44,640 nucleotides of DNA from Chara braunii (taxonomy: Eukaryota > Streptophyta > Charophyceae > Charales > Characeae). Shown here one piece after another: positions 1 to 11,257 of the stretch. Positions within the stretch are counted from its first letter, which is position 1. Every line of letters starts with the position of its first letter. Where the stretch lies: positions 289,055 to 333,694 of the forward strand of contig BFEA01000335.1 of the NCBI GenBank assembly GCA_003427395.1, given 5' to 3'. Under the pieces are notes generated by a model. That model searched no databases. It saw only the letters and a program-made list of their open reading frames with translations, and was not told where the DNA came from. A program made the translations under genes and the position numbers.

Positions 1-61
<61 letters not shown>
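1..61. repeat. (GA)n microsatellite at window edge
   Basis: About 30 uninterrupted GA dinucleotides. The opposite end of the window is also (GA)n, which suggests contig ends set by assembly failure in dinucleotide repeats. Confidence 0.97.
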
Positions 62-63
<2 letters not shown>

Positions 64-1087
64 GCGATACAAGTTTGGCTGTTACGTACCAGTGAAGTTG
101 CTGGGCAGTCCACGAAGAAGAAGATTGCGGCCATAGCCGCGGAGATTGACCACGGAGTGACGAAGGAGGGAGAGAGAGTGGACAGAGGGGGAGACTGAGA
201 AAGGAGAGAGAAGCCATAGCCGAGGAGGCAAAAAGGGAGACGATCAAAAAAAAAAAAAAAAAAAAAAAAAAGAAGAAGAGAGACAGCCGGGGTGAAAGAA
301 GGCCAGGAAGGTGAAGGGAAGACGAAGGTTGGTGAGGGAAAGAGAAGCCGGCAGCCATAGCTGACCGAAGTGTTGACTGGGAGAGTTGACTGGAGGTGTT
401 GACCGACGTTGACCGGAGTTGACCGGGGGTTGACCGGGAGTTGACCGCAGCGTTGACCGGCGTTGACCAAGGCGTTGACCAAGATTTTGACCAAGCTGGA
501 GCCGGTAAAATCTCGCCAAGCCTTCAGCCTATCCCTCGCCCTATGGATGTGCACATACCCTGTGGTACTTGCTGATTCCAGTCTGTCTGTCTTTTCTTTC
601 TGCATTGAGTCTCTTCTGTCTAGGTGATAGTACTCTGTGGATGAAGGATAGGGCCTTGTTGACCAAACCCACACGGGCTGAGTAGGGCTAAAGACTGTGT
701 CTGACGACTCGACTGTCCCGGAGGCCTAACCCTCCCAAGGACCGGTACTGACCGGCGGGCTGCTCCGTGTGGCACGGTAGGCCCAAAATCCGAGCTGTGG
801 GCTGCACAACAGGCCGTCTAAGTGTTGAGCGACCTGCTGATCGCATCGTCCTGTCTGCGACGTTAAATAATTCCTGAGGAGTTACGGGGGATCTCCTTAA
901 ATGCCTCCTGATCAGCAACAGGTCTAGTAGTGACAGCCATAGTATAGGTCTAGGCTAGAGACCCTAGTTGGCAGGATCCCTGTCCGGATTCTGTGAGTCC
1001 TGAGATTGAGTCAGTGGGTTGTCAGTCAGGGGTTAGAGTCTACGTGGTGAGGTTTGGAACCGTTAATTCGGTTGTGCACTTATCACC
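62..1087. other. Leader or LTR-like region upstream of element A gag
   Basis: No gene is recognisable here. The stretch holds an A26 homopolymer (246-271), an AG-rich segment and the TTGACC array listed separately. Its position directly upstream of a gag start suggests the 5' untranslated leader, and perhaps part of the 5' LTR, of element A. I could not find LTR ends or a primer-binding site, so this assignment is inference. Confidence 0.4.
361..497 (+). repeat. Tandem TTGACC/TTGACT array (W-box-like)
   Basis: About eleven TTGAC(C/T) cores lie at roughly 9-15 bp intervals, separated by G-rich linkers. TTGAC(C/T) is the core of the plant W-box bound by WRKY transcription factors. If the region belongs to the LTR or leader of element A, the array could be an enhancer. 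It could equally be a simple minisatellite. Confidence 0.8.
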
Positions 1088-2972
1088 ATGGCCGATACCC
1101 GTAGTGGGAAGAGTACTAGCCCTTACACCCAGGAACAGCAAGAGAAGATGGTCGCCTTAGTAAGAGAGAATAAGGAGAGGAAAGAGCTCCTGAAACAGGT
1201 GAAGCTAAAAGCAATCGCAGAGGAGCAGGCGGCGAAGATGAAGGAATTGGAGGAGGAGATGGAGAAAGAGAAGAAGGCTACTGAAGAAGAAGCGGCAGCA
1301 GAAGCAGACGAGGAAAGGAAACGCAGGGAAGAAAAAGGGGAGAGTAGTGGCACGGCAAAGGAGGATGTTGCGATGGAAAAGAAGATCAACGAGGGGATTG
1401 CTAATTTGTCGTTGGGGGAAGATGAGGAGGCAGAGTTTTATGTGGCCCAGGACGAGAGGGATGCGTTAGCCAATGAGCTAGCAGCCCTAGAGGACCCTCT
1501 GGAACGGCGAGAAAGAGAAGAAGAGAAGAAGTTGGAGTGGAAACTGAGGATAAAGAGGGAAAAGAAGAGAAGGAGGGATGAAGTTAATAGGTTGACCGCA
1601 GAGGTGGCGAAGGTGAGAGATTGCAGGCAGGAGGTGCAGGCTCAGGCAGACACCTCGGCCAAAATGGAGAAGGTGTTAGGGTACCTGGAGGTGTTAAGTG
1701 CGGCTTGGATGGAGGAACGCCAAGCCAACAGGGCTCAAGAGGTAGCCCTGAGTGCCATGCGGTCAGGATTTAGGGATTTTGCACGCGACATGGTCACCCA
1801 CGTTGGAGGCGAAGTTAAGCGACTGAGAGACAGCGTGGGGAAGTTTTGCGAGGGCGCCATTGAGGGCGCCAAAGCAATAGTCGCTGTAGAGGGCGACACC
1901 AGGCCTCGTAAGGAGCCCGTTAAGCTTAAATTCCCAGATGCGTATGGAGGGAAGAAGGAATAAAATTTTGATAACTGGGAGGCTAGTGTGAACAGTTACG
2001 TATACTTACATCACATCCTGACTGAGGAGCAAGTCCTCGTCGCCTTCCAAGCCCTTAAGGATGAAGCGGCTAGTTTTGCCAGGTCCCTAGCGCGCGCAGC
2101 CAGTTGTGAAAACAACCTGGTTGCATATTCCAAGGTTACCCCCCTTCCTCACTTCTTCAAGCTCCTAAGGGAGCGATTTGCTGACCCAACGAGAGGCGTT
2201 AGAGCCTCTAACAAATTACAGACTATCCACTCGCGACAATGGAGGAGTGCAAGGGCACTCAAGGGCGTCATGGACGACTTGGTAGCCGTCCCAGACCATG
2301 GGGTCACTGAACCCCAATTGGTCCAATTGTTTTATCGTGCCATGCCCGAGCCCCTGCGTGGGCATTTCTTTGAGAGGTCTCAACAGGCAGATATCACCTA
2401 TGATGTGCTGAGTAGAGAGGTGGTCCTGTATGAGTCAAAGTCCATGCCAGTGTCCACTTTCTGGCACAAGGACTTGGACAAAGGAAAGAAGTGGAAGGGT
2501 CGTACCATCTCTGGCCAAGTGAGGGCCAAGGATCATATGATCCTTACTTTAGAAGAAGGTGGTACATATGAAGTCCCCTACAGTGAGATTGAGTGGGGGT
2601 TAGAAGAGGAGGACAGCGGCGTAGGGCAGGGGAGGTCTTATGCGGCTGTCACGGCTGGAGGGAGGCCGCAAGGGAGAGGAGGAGGCCAGGGCCAAAGGGG
2701 CCAGGCCATGGGAGGCCGAGGACCGGGCGCACAGGGGGTTGGCGGACAAGGTCCCCCGCCAAATCGTCAAGGTTCTTCTCGGTCCCCACAACGACGAGGT
2801 GGAAGGCCACCTCAAGGAGGATGGCACCCAGGCTTGCCACAGGGCAGGCCCTGGGAAGACTTGGGCTTGGACCAGCGTGTTTTATGGTGACCCAGCCCAC
2901 ATAATTAAATTTTGTCCTCAGTACAGACAGGCCCGATGGGCTGCTCAGCAGTCAAAAGGCAGCCGCCAGTAG
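1088..2972 (+). pseudogene. gag: Ty3/gypsy Gag, element A (broken)
   Basis: This is a capsid-like Gag. The N-terminal 170 residues are a charged Glu/Lys coiled coil. The frame stops at TAA 1961-1963 and resumes in the same frame as a capsid-like segment, ending in a Gly/Arg-rich (RGG-like) stretch at about 2,610-2,860. Frame is lost near 2,880, and another frame carries a remnant of a CCHC zinc knuckle (GDPAHIIKFC) in which the first two cysteines are gone. Element B carries the same domain order (coiled coil, capsid, WKxxTISG motif, RG-rich tail, intact CFKCGDPEHIVPFC knuckle), which supports the assignment. One in-frame stop plus one frameshift make it non-functional as written. The start at 1088 gives MADTRSGKST, matching an RSGKST motif in B. 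Confidence 0.85.
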
Positions 2973-3925
2973 GGGTCGCAACTGCCCCTACTTCAAGGCC
3001 ATGTGGGGAAGCGAGCGCGCGCGAACAGGAAACTCCCAAACCACATAAGCCTATGGCAGAGGTTGCAGGCCCGTGCCTAGCTAGTTGTCCAGAGACTGCT
3101 TGTGTTAGCGTCTCTCTAGGCACGTCCCTCACAGGTGTGGCAAAAGAGCTGAAGGAAAGGATGCCAACCTGGGCCAAAATGAAGAAGGAAAGTAAGGGAC
3201 AACTGATCTTGGTAGATGTAAAAGTGCTTAGAAGCAGAGTAGGGGTCCTTATAGACTCAGGGGCCACACGCAGTTACATTAGCCGTAGGGCGCTGAAGAA
3301 GCTGAGGCTAGCATTAGAAGTCCAAAAGTTGGCAGACCCCATAGTCAGTGTCCTCGCAGACAACCGCACAATGCGAGTGGAGGACTACGTAGAGGGAGTC
3401 CAGGCGTACTTTCGCCTAGAGAAGGATTGGAAGGTGGAGAAAGTTCTCCACTCCCTGACTCTCCTCATACAGGATGACCGTCCTTTCGACATAGTGTTAG
3501 GAATGGATTGGGGAGAGGCAGCGAGGGCCACACTCCACTTAAGAGAGCATGAGTGTAGGCTCCCTAGTCTGTCAGGCGAGGTTAAGACTGCCCGCCTGTT
3601 TCATGTGTCAGGTGTAGATAACACCTTGGCACATTGTTGTCTCAGTGCTCCTGCGTTCGCCCGACTAGTGAAAAAGGAGCAGTTAGAGGATCAGGTCTTC
3701 GTAGTGTATGTGAGGCCTATCACTGAGGCTAAGGAAGGAGATAGTTCCACAGACCCAAGCGAGTCTGATTGCAGCTGCCTGCATTGTTGGGTGAACGCCA
3801 AAGGAGAAAACACATCAAATTTAGGGCTCGGGCTTTATTATTATGTTATTTTTTTCGGTTTCTTTGATGACCTGTCTATGGAGGCTTTGGAGCTTTGTTG
3901 TGAGAGTCATATGAGAAAGACTTAA
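2912..3925 (+). pseudogene. Retroviral-type aspartic protease, element A, truncated before RT
   Basis: The catalytic motif LIDSGATRSYIS (about residues 112-123) and the later hydrophobic motif IVLGMDWG are typical of pepsin-like dimeric proteases of Ty3/gypsy elements. The domain continues into the protease-RT linker (VYVRPITEAKEGDSS) and then loses homology near 3,765. The last 50 or so residues are unrelated, hydrophobic read-through. Reverse transcriptase, RNase H and integrase are missing, so element A is a 5' fragment. The linker and protease align well with those of minus-strand element B, so A and B belong to the same lineage. The first residues overlap the Gag knuckle region in another frame. 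Confidence 0.85.
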
Positions 3926-4313
3926 AATTTAGGGTTCGGCTAGCCATCTGTCAGCAGGCTAGCTTAGACTCGAATAAGAAAATGCAATGCTGCCGGCATA
4001 GTTGGATAAACGTCAAAGGATTTTCTTCCTGCACTGCCATGCAGCAAAACAATCACTCATGCATCCCGACATCATTTCAAATACTCATGATTTGTGCTGC
4101 GCAAGATTCGTCATTCATTCATCCTCTGTCAGTACTTAATACATAACTTCACACAGGCAGCAATATCGGATCATAGACAGCATCATCTCGGAGAGCAGTG
4201 GCACAAGGTCATGCTCATGCCAATATTATTGTGAGTCCTGAGTGCATCAGACTGCACTATTTTGTCGGGATACATGTGCAAGACTGGGATGGAATGATAC
4301 AGAAACAGGGAGC
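3926..4313. other. Non-element DNA flanking element B
   Basis: No coding homology recognised. The sequence around 3,988-4,022 is a diverged direct copy of 3,773-3,806 (GCTGCCxGCATxGTTGG...). The last four bases, GAGC, are the left target-site duplication of element B. Confidence 0.5.
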
Positions 4314-5459
4314 TGCAATGAACCTCCTAGTTCAACACCAGTGAGCGCACATATTCACACCACAAGCATGTATGAGTTCACACAAAACTCACACTGGAGA
4401 CCATAGACATGAAGACCAGGTAGCGCAGCTTATCATTTCCAGAAAGTATTATAAGAGCAATAAGAGTTCAAGTCATCAGTGCATATCAGCGCATGTCATA
4501 GGTAACCAATAACCAGCATGAACTCTCAGGTAAGTAACTCCTCTCTGCTCTTCTCTCGTGTAGCTCTTCTCCTTACCGGTCTTCTCTCTAGCTATGTCCT
4601 CGCTGTGTCTTCTCTCCCTACATGCATGCACAACCACTAGCTTCTACTCAAAGATCTACTCCGAATACACCCACTGTCTACTCTTCTAATCCCTCTGAAG
4701 TCTACTACTAGCTGCTAGTACTTACACTTCTGCACTGGTGCAGCTATGGCTGCCTTCTCCCTGCCAGCGCTAACTTCCTCTCTCTCTCTCACTTAGCACA
4801 GCACTCTGGCATCAGCGCTCTGCTCCTCACTTCAGCGCACGAGTGCACCAGCACTTCCACACTTCTTGCGAATGAGCAATCTGCCCGAATGTGAGGCTGG
4901 CCAGTCCTTTTGTAGTCTTGGTTTGCACTTCAACTCGTGCCAGCCTTTGTTTCTTGGGTCCTGACTGGTTCCGGTACCACATCCCCACGGCCTGTCTGCT
5001 TCTGAATGTCAAGGCCTGGAACCATCCCGAATTTCCATTGGACTGCTGCTGCTTGGGCCTTTGAGTCATGACTGTTCACTTGCGAACATGAGTTTTGACT
5101 GTGGACAGTGACTCCTGCCTGTGGGTCACGACTTTTGCCTGTGATACTGCCTTTTACTCGTGGAATGTGATTCTTCAATATGACTTTTCATCATGAGATG
5201 TGACTCCTGCCTTTGAGACATGACTCTTGCTTGTGAGTCTGCCTTTTCACTCGTGGGATGTGACTCTTCTAAATGACTTTTTATTATGGAACCTGACTCT
5301 TGTCCCTGAGATGTGACTGTTTGTTGGGTGCCTGTTGGACCAGACTGCTGAGGTACCCGACTCTGACTTTTCTGAGTTTAACGAACTTGACCTTTTCTTG
5401 ACCTGGGCATTCTGACCCTGAGATCCGAATTTGGGGTCTGAATCGTGGAAGGCCTTTCA
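4314..5459 (-). repeat. 3' LTR of element B
   Basis: 1,146 bp, TG...CA ends on the minus strand. It matches the split LTR at 11,750-14,355 over its whole length. It contains a degenerate array of TGACT(C) words (5,060-5,310). The purine-biased sequence just upstream on the minus strand (GGTGAGAG) is a weak polypurine tract. Confidence 0.92.
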
Positions 5460-5534
5460 CTCTCACCGGCCTAATTTCGAGGTCCTCTGAGAAACAACTA
5501 TCTATCCACTATATTGATTCCTCTTCGAGCCCTC

Positions 5535-6350
5535 TCATAGTAAGACACAATATTCGATGCAGTTTGAATCAGCTCTTCCCGTAAACCAACGATCTTCAGA
5601 TGGTTCTTGATAAGCAAATCTTACCTTGTACTGTCGCTGTGGCCTACCTCTGTGTCCGGATCTGAACATATCTTCTCCAACAATCCTGTCTACATCATAC
5701 TTTCCATCCATATCAGGGTGAATCATCAATCTACGAGTAGGAAACAAGTCGTTAGTAACACAAGGTAGAAGCTTGGAAGCATGAAACACCAGATAAGTGT
5801 GCACATGTGGAGGTATCTCGACAACATAGGAAGGACCATCTACATCTCCAATCACATCTAAAATTTGCCACGGTCCTCTATAGGCGGGTAACCGTTTCTG
5901 AGAGATGTTCTGCTCAGGGAGGAACTCTTTGGACTTTACCCAAACTAGATCCCCTACAACAAACTGCGAGGGTCTATGATGTTTGTTTGCTTGTTCTATC
6001 ATTTGATTTTGTGCTTTGACTACATTTTCTTTAACCTTTTCAATATCTTTCTGGTATTGTACAGCAAATTCCCTAGTTCCCGGTGGAAGTCTCTGTATAT
6101 GATCAGGATTAAAACAGTCTATGGGTCTACGAGGGCGCCATCCCAGATGCAACTCGGTAGGTGTTCTGCAAGTTGATAGATGTACAAAATTGTTATTGGC
6201 ACTAGCAACTTTGGACAGATGTTCATCCCAGTCAATTTGATCTGGTCGGATGTACATTCGCAGCGTCTGCTGCAACAACTTGTTCATCTGCTCAGTCTGT
6301 CCGTTAGTCTCAAGATGTCTGCCGGATGACATAGTCAACTTAGATCCTTA
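5535..6350 (-). pseudogene. Integrase C-terminal half with chromodomain-like tail, element B
   Basis: The segment begins after an in-frame TAA (6348-6350) and contains the catalytic Glu in NGQTEQMN, the C-terminal integrase domain (GDLVWVKSKEF, AYRGPWQIL, VFHASKLL), and a tail resembling a chromodomain (VDRIVGEDMF...QYKVRFAY...EDRWF). Chromodomains target chromoviral integration by binding modified histones; this is family knowledge, not shown here. The tail ends about 75 bp from the 3' LTR. Apart from the upstream stop this 267-residue stretch is open, so its residues are well preserved. Confidence 0.88.
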
Positions 6351-7084
6351 GATTTTCATGAGTTGCTGCCACTGTTCACTTGTGAACCGCGTGTCTCTGT
6401 CACTAACAATGGTTAAGGGATGCCCAAAATCCTTTACTCAATGATTAAAGAATTCTCGAATCACCAAATCCGTTTTGGCTTCAGCAGGAAGTGAAACAAA
6501 AATAGCAAATTTACTAAATCGGTCTACCACAACCATAACCTGACTTTTATCATTTCTGCTTTTGACTTTAGTGTCCATGAAGTCAATAGACACAGAGTCT
6601 CCAGGACCGAACGAAACAGGCAATGGTTTGAGTAAACCAAGGGGAGGCTGAGTGGAACTCTTGTTCCGCTGACAAACTTGACAACCTTGAACATAAGCGA
6701 TACAGTTATGTTTCATTCCAGTCCATGTATAAGAACGCAGGAGGTTAGCATACGTTTCCTTGAACCAAAATGTCCCTCAATATCATGACATTCCCCTAGG
6801 ATCAGACTTCCAATCTCTTCATTGTTCGGAATACATAATCTATCATGCACATCCGTCTTTTCAAATAACAGTTCTTGAGTCACTCTATAGTCCGGAACTT
6901 AATGAGGTGCCTCTTGCACTTCCTTTATAAAGGCACTGTAGAAAGGATCAGCGGCGTATGCAGTCCTAACTTTTTCTTGCACATCAATGCCTACATCCAA
7001 ATACGTTACAATGGCACTGAAAAAGTCAGATCTCCTAGTTATTGCATCGGCAACCACGATATACTTCCCCTTAACTGGCTTCAA
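6339..7084 (-). pseudogene. Integrase N-terminal zinc domain and catalytic core, element B
   Basis: This segment includes the end of the RNase H-integrase linker (VVADAITRRSDF), the CxxC half of the HHCC zinc finger (GCQVCQRNKS), the first catalytic Asp (SIDFMD) and the second (VSDRDTRF). All three acidic residues of the DDE triad are therefore present in B when the adjoining segment is included. The frame is broken between 6,716 and 6,899 (frameshift), at the TGA ending the segment at 6,438, and at TAA 6,348. The enzyme is dead as written. Integrase inserts the cDNA into the host genome. Confidence 0.82.
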
Positions 7085-7552
7085 CTCAAATCAAATTGAT
7101 AAATCTCAGCGGCCCATCTCGTTAGCTTAGGCGTCATACGGGCCTGCGTTTTAAGCCAGCAAAGTGTCTAATGATCAAAATACACTTTGAAATGGCGTCC
7201 TAGAAGATAGTGTCGCCAATTACTCAAAGCTTCCCGAAGAGCGAACTACTCTCTTTCATACATGGAAGCGGCGAACTTCTCACTAGGCAGTCGACATGAC
7301 ATATTGACTGGCGCCAGTTGTTACTACGGAAGGCAAAGATGGATCTGCAACTTTTCATACCGGATAATTAATTAAACATTTCTTCAGACGTTTAAAAGAC
7401 GTAGTACAGTCCTGGTCCCATTTCCAGATTGTTTCTTTCTTCAACAATCTGCGTAATGGGGCAACAATTACCGTAAAGTTCCGAACGAACATGCGGTAAT
7501 AGTTCGCCAGACCAAGGAACGAACACAGTTCCATTAGAGTACGTGGGTTAGG
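7085..7552 (-). pseudogene. RT thumb and RNase H region, element B (heavily decayed)
   Basis: No long frame remains. The translation still shows the RT connection motif (FLGLANYYRMFVRNF, APLRRLL), a TTxASQY remnant of the RNase H start, and the RNase H C-terminal part (FALREALSNWRHYLLGRHFKVYFDH) in different frames with several stops. RNase H normally removes the RNA strand during reverse transcription. The first catalytic Asp appears changed (TTGASQY rather than TTDASQY), though this lies beside a frameshift. Confidence 0.72.
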
Positions 7553-8386
7553 CTAGTCTCTGATAGCTGCAATCTTAGTGTCTTCCGGTGTAATGCCATC
7601 ACCATCTACCATATGTCCAACATACAAAACCTGACGCTTCGCCAACTCACATTTCTTGGGGTTAATCTTGAAATTGCCTTCTCGCAACTTATTTAGCACA
7701 ACCTGAAGGTGCTCACTATGCTCAGTCAGACTATTGCTAAAAATTAGAATATCATCCAAATAAACGACGACGAACTTAGCGAGCCAATCACGAAATAAAT
7801 CATTCATACTTCTTTGGAAGGTTGCAGGTGCATTAGTTAGACCAAACGACATTACAACAAACTCATAGTGTCGGTATCCAGTTCGGAAAGTCGTCTTATG
7901 CTGGTCTTCTGGCTCCACCTCAATCTGATGGTAGCCAGATTTCAAATCAATTTTCGGGAAGTACTTGCATCCTTGCACCCTATCCAACAAATCATCTATC
8001 ATGGGCAACGGTTCTGCATTTTTCACTATTATAGCGTTGAGCCCCCTGTAGTCCATGCACATGCGCAATTCGCCGCCCTTCTTTGGTACGAACAGCACTA
8101 GGGCACCGAATGGTGAGGAACTTGGTCTAATCCACCCCTTTCCCAATAACTCATCTAATTGTTTTCGCAGTTCATCCAATTCCATGGGAGACATTCTATA
8201 AATCGGGCCCTTGGGTATTTTGCTACCGGGTTTTAGATCGATCCGATGCTTGATCTCTCTCTCAACTACTCCACTTGGAGCCTCTCCCACCTCTGCGAAC
8301 TCACTTAGTAATTTCTGTGTCTCGGGGGGAATAGATTCTGCCTTTCTTTCTTCTTCCCTCACTGGGCGCACATATGCAACAAACAC
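7553..8386 (-). pseudogene. Reverse transcriptase, element B
   Basis: The 277 residues cover the RT fingers and palm. Recognisable motifs are LLGKGWIRPSSSPFGA, RMCMDYRGLN, FPKIDLKSGYHQI, SFGLTNAPATFQ and the catalytic YLDD box (VVYLDDILIF). The frame is the same as the protease upstream; the two are separated only by TAG 8387-8389, and the downstream end is TAG 7553-7555, where related elements have Trp (IRDWPNPRT). RT copies element RNA into cDNA. The YLDD residues are intact, so loss of function comes from the stops, not the active site. Confidence 0.93.
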
Positions 8387-9034
8387 CTAATCTACAAGGC
8401 CATTCTTGGCTACATGTCGGGCAAATGAAGGGGCACTCATACAACAATAGGCTAGGCTACTCTCCGAACCGGATGCATGAAACAATAGTTCCTTTTTCTT
8501 TCCACCCTGGGGACTGGGGAGATAACACTCATGCTCACCCAATTTCACGTCTGCATCCGCATCTTCGCCCCAATCAGTTCCTAAGATCATGTCAAAAGGG
8601 AGACTATCCTCCACTAAGAGTGTTTGGGAGTGCAAAACTCGTTCCATCTTACCCCTTGCCTCCAACCGGAAGTATGCCCTTACCCCTTCAACATAACTAT
8701 CTACTACCATATCTCCATTATCCGCCAGCTTGCTTATGACGGGTTGTTATGACTTTTGGACTTTCAACCCTAAGCGCATCTTTTGGAGCCCTTTCTTGCT
8801 AATATAAATGCGCGTTGAACCACTATCTATTAACGCGCCCACTCTTACTTTATTAACCTTTGTGTCTGCAATTAATAACTGCCCTTTCTTTTTCTTCATT
8901 TCAGCCCAAGCGCGGCGACGAGTGATCAGTTCATCACCTATGCTTGCGAGGGAACCATCTAGAGAAGTCCTAGCACAAACAACTTTTGGGCAGCTAACTA
9001 GGTGGGGGCCAATTACCGTCTCAGTCTCTGCCAC
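8387..9034 (-). pseudogene. Aspartic protease, element B
   Basis: The active-site motif LIDSGSTRIYIS and the later motif MILGTDWG are both present, but an in-frame TAA (8747-8749) separates them. Another in-frame stop (TAG 8387-8389) separates the protease from RT; element A has Gln-Val at this position (EDQVFVVYVRP), so a CAG-to-TAG change is likely. The enzyme would process the Gag-Pol polyprotein. Alignment to element A runs the whole length of the domain. Confidence 0.88.
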
Positions 9035-9102
9035 TGGGACCTTTGGATGGGAGGATGACAGTCTGCTTGCATCCAGAGTCCCTGTAGAGGCAACTGCAAC
9101 CT

Positions 9103-9630
9103 CTACTGGCCGTTCCCTTTTGGGTACCTATAATCAGGACAGAAGGGAACAATGTGCTCGGGGTCACCACATTTGAAGCATTGTCCGGCCTTACGACGCT
9201 CTTCCCAAACTTTTTCGTCTATACCCATTTCTAACCAAGGTTTGCCTTCAACTATCCCTGGGTGTTCCGGGTACGGCCGTCTACCTCTTCCTCTTTCCCC
9301 TGTGCCTCTTCCACCTTGCCAGGGACCATTACCCCTATCTCCCACATAGTAGCTACCTTCGCCACTACCCCTCGGGGCGACGGGTCCTCTTCCTCCACCT
9401 CGACCGCGACCTCCTCTGCCTCCACCTCGACTGCGACCTCCTCTTCCTCTACCACGGCCTCTTCCTCCTTGTCGCCCTCCCTCGTGGGCTGCAACAGCCG
9501 CAAAGTCCCCTCCCTGGGCTAAGTGACCGTTGCTATCTTCTTCCAGTCCATAATCTATTTGGTCATATGTAAGAGACTCTACACCTCCTTCCTCAAAGAC
9601 TCGAAGGTGACCGGTAGGTTGTCTTTCCAT
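9103..9630 (-). pseudogene. gag: Gag C-terminus with RG-rich tail and CCHC zinc knuckle, element B
   Basis: The segment has an acidic stretch (YGLEEDSNG), a long Arg/Gly-rich region (about residues 50-130) and an intact CCHC knuckle (CFKCGDPEHIVPFC, spacing C-x2-C-x4-H-x4-C). Knuckle and RG tail bind nucleic acid and package element RNA. The frame differs from the capsid segment at 9,579-10,427, so a frameshift near 9,620 separates them. The end at 9,103 lies close to the protease. Confidence 0.88.
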
Positions 9631-10427
9631 CCTATATTACCTGAAATGGTTCCATCTTTCCATTTATTCCCTGCTTGCAAGTCTTTTAAGTAGTGGCAGT
9701 ATTGTGCCTCATGTAGGAAACCAGCATGATCTACTGCGATCTTGCTGAAATTTTCATAGGTCATTCCTTCTTCTTTGGTGCAGGGATATAGCTGTGTTTT
9801 TAGGGGATTAGGGAGTGCTCTAGCGAAGTTATTCAGGATCTGGGCCGGTGTCAGTCCGTGATCTGGGCATTGCAACAATTCATCCATCGTGGCCTTGAGG
9901 GCTGATGCACTCTTCCATTTACGGTCACCTATGTTAAGAATCAAAGACTCGGTCCCACGGGCCAGGTTCTTATCTTCGAACCTTTCTCTAAGGGCGTTGA
10001 AAAAGTCTTTGATCCGCATTTGTTGTGAATATACAACCATAGTTGTGCAGCCTGCCTCTTTCATCAAAGAAATAGCGAAACTCATGGCGTCCCCTGCCAT
10101 GCACGAACTTGCCATCAACACCCGGTCCCAGTACGGAACCTTTTGTGCGTACAGGTAAGTACCCATAGCCGCCTCCCAATGGAAGATGCTTTCCTCTTTT
10201 TTCCCCGTATAAGTCCAAGGCAACTTCACCTTCATCTTTTGCATGGATTCCTCCTCTTCACTATCCTTTTCCTTCTTGGGAACCTTCCCTTTCTTATCCC
10301 CATCATCTCCATCATCGCCTCCATCTCCTCCCCCACCACCAATCTTCAATTGTTTAATCACGACGGGGTCTTTAAGTCTCTGGCAGAGAGCTTCATCTAA
10401 CTGCTCCACATAATCACGGACTCGCAA
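9579..10427 (-). pseudogene. gag: Gag capsid-like segment, element B
   Basis: An N-terminal Gly/Asp/Lys-rich linker is followed by a capsid-like domain beginning at VKLPWTYTGKKEE and running through HWEAAMGTYLY, FFNALRERFED and the WKDGTISG motif. Element A has the same positions (WEASVNSYVY, LLRERFADP, WKGRTISG). It self-assembles into virus-like particles in functional relatives. Frameshifts separate it from the coiled-coil N-terminus and from the RG/knuckle part. Confidence 0.85.
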
Positions 10428-10504
10428 GTCAATCTGCGGCGAGGCACTATTCAGAAAGTTAGTCCAGGTATCAGCAAATTCTCCCTGTTGCGCCTCTACT
10501 TTGA

Positions 10505-11257
10505 TTACTGTCTGATGAAGTACAACACGTTGATCATTGATATGAAGGAGGGTGCAGTGAGGAGGGTAAGTCTTTCTTCTATTGCAACTTGTTTCCCTTG
10601 CTGCTCCTTCAACATTTGCCGCAATCTCTCTCCCTCCTCTTTCATCTTCTTCTTCTCATCAAACTCTTTTATCCTTTCTAGCAGCATGCGATTATGCAAG
10701 CTTGCTCTCTTCTCCTCCACCAACAACTGTTTTCTGCCTCATCCTTCACTTCAGACAACAGTTTGAGAAAAACTTCCTTCTCTTCCTCACTCTCTGCTGG
10801 CAGCTCCTCCCGAAAACCAAACTGGCCTAGCCAGTCCATTGCCTCCAACTGCCGCATTCGTATGCCACCCATTCGACTGCTCTCGGCCTGCTCCGCCCGT
10901 GGTTGACCCTTCTTTTCAATCTTTCTCCCATATCTTCTTCTTCTTTAAATTCTTCCATCAACTTCCTTTCCTTCTCCTTCATCTCCTTCTCCAACTTCTT
11001 TTTTTCACTTCCTCCTACTTTTTCTTTATTTTTTCCTCCTTTTCTTTCTTCTTTTCTGCTAGGCGGCGATTTATCTCAGCTTGCTCTTCAGCTGTTTGGG
11101 CCTGTGTTGACTTCCCAGACCTCAGCACAGGATATGAAAAGAGGGTTCTCTGGAACCCATAAGGAAAGAAAAAACAAAGGAGTGGTCCCCAAAGCACTGA
11201 CAGGGACAAAAGTGCGAACATAGGATAGTCATCCATGGTGATAAAAGGCACACGCAC
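10505..11257 (-). pseudogene. gag: Gag N-terminal coiled-coil region, element B (several frameshifts)
   Basis: Three frames carry successive charged, Glu/Lys-rich pieces: RSGKSTQAQTAEEQAEINRR (near 11,120-11,060), then MGGIRMRQLEAMDWLGQFGF (10,872 on), then ERIKEFDEKKKMKEEGERLR (10,680 on). RSGKST matches the N-terminus of element A Gag, which fixes the gag start near 11,130. At least two frameshifts and a stop at 11,015 break the frame. The coiled coil probably served multimerisation (inference). Confidence 0.72.

Noticed and set aside
244-519. 91-codon minus-strand frame over the TTGACC array
   Set aside because: It is the antisense of a minisatellite and ends in poly-Phe from the poly-A run.
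3988-4032. Possible next kinase exon after TGCATGGCAGTGCAG on the minus strand
   Set aside because: An acceptor-like AG is present, but the phase-0 translation does not resemble kinase subdomain II and soon meets a stop.
9262-9522. Plus-strand frames opposite the Gag RG-rich region
   Set aside because: Antisense shadow of a low-complexity coding stretch.
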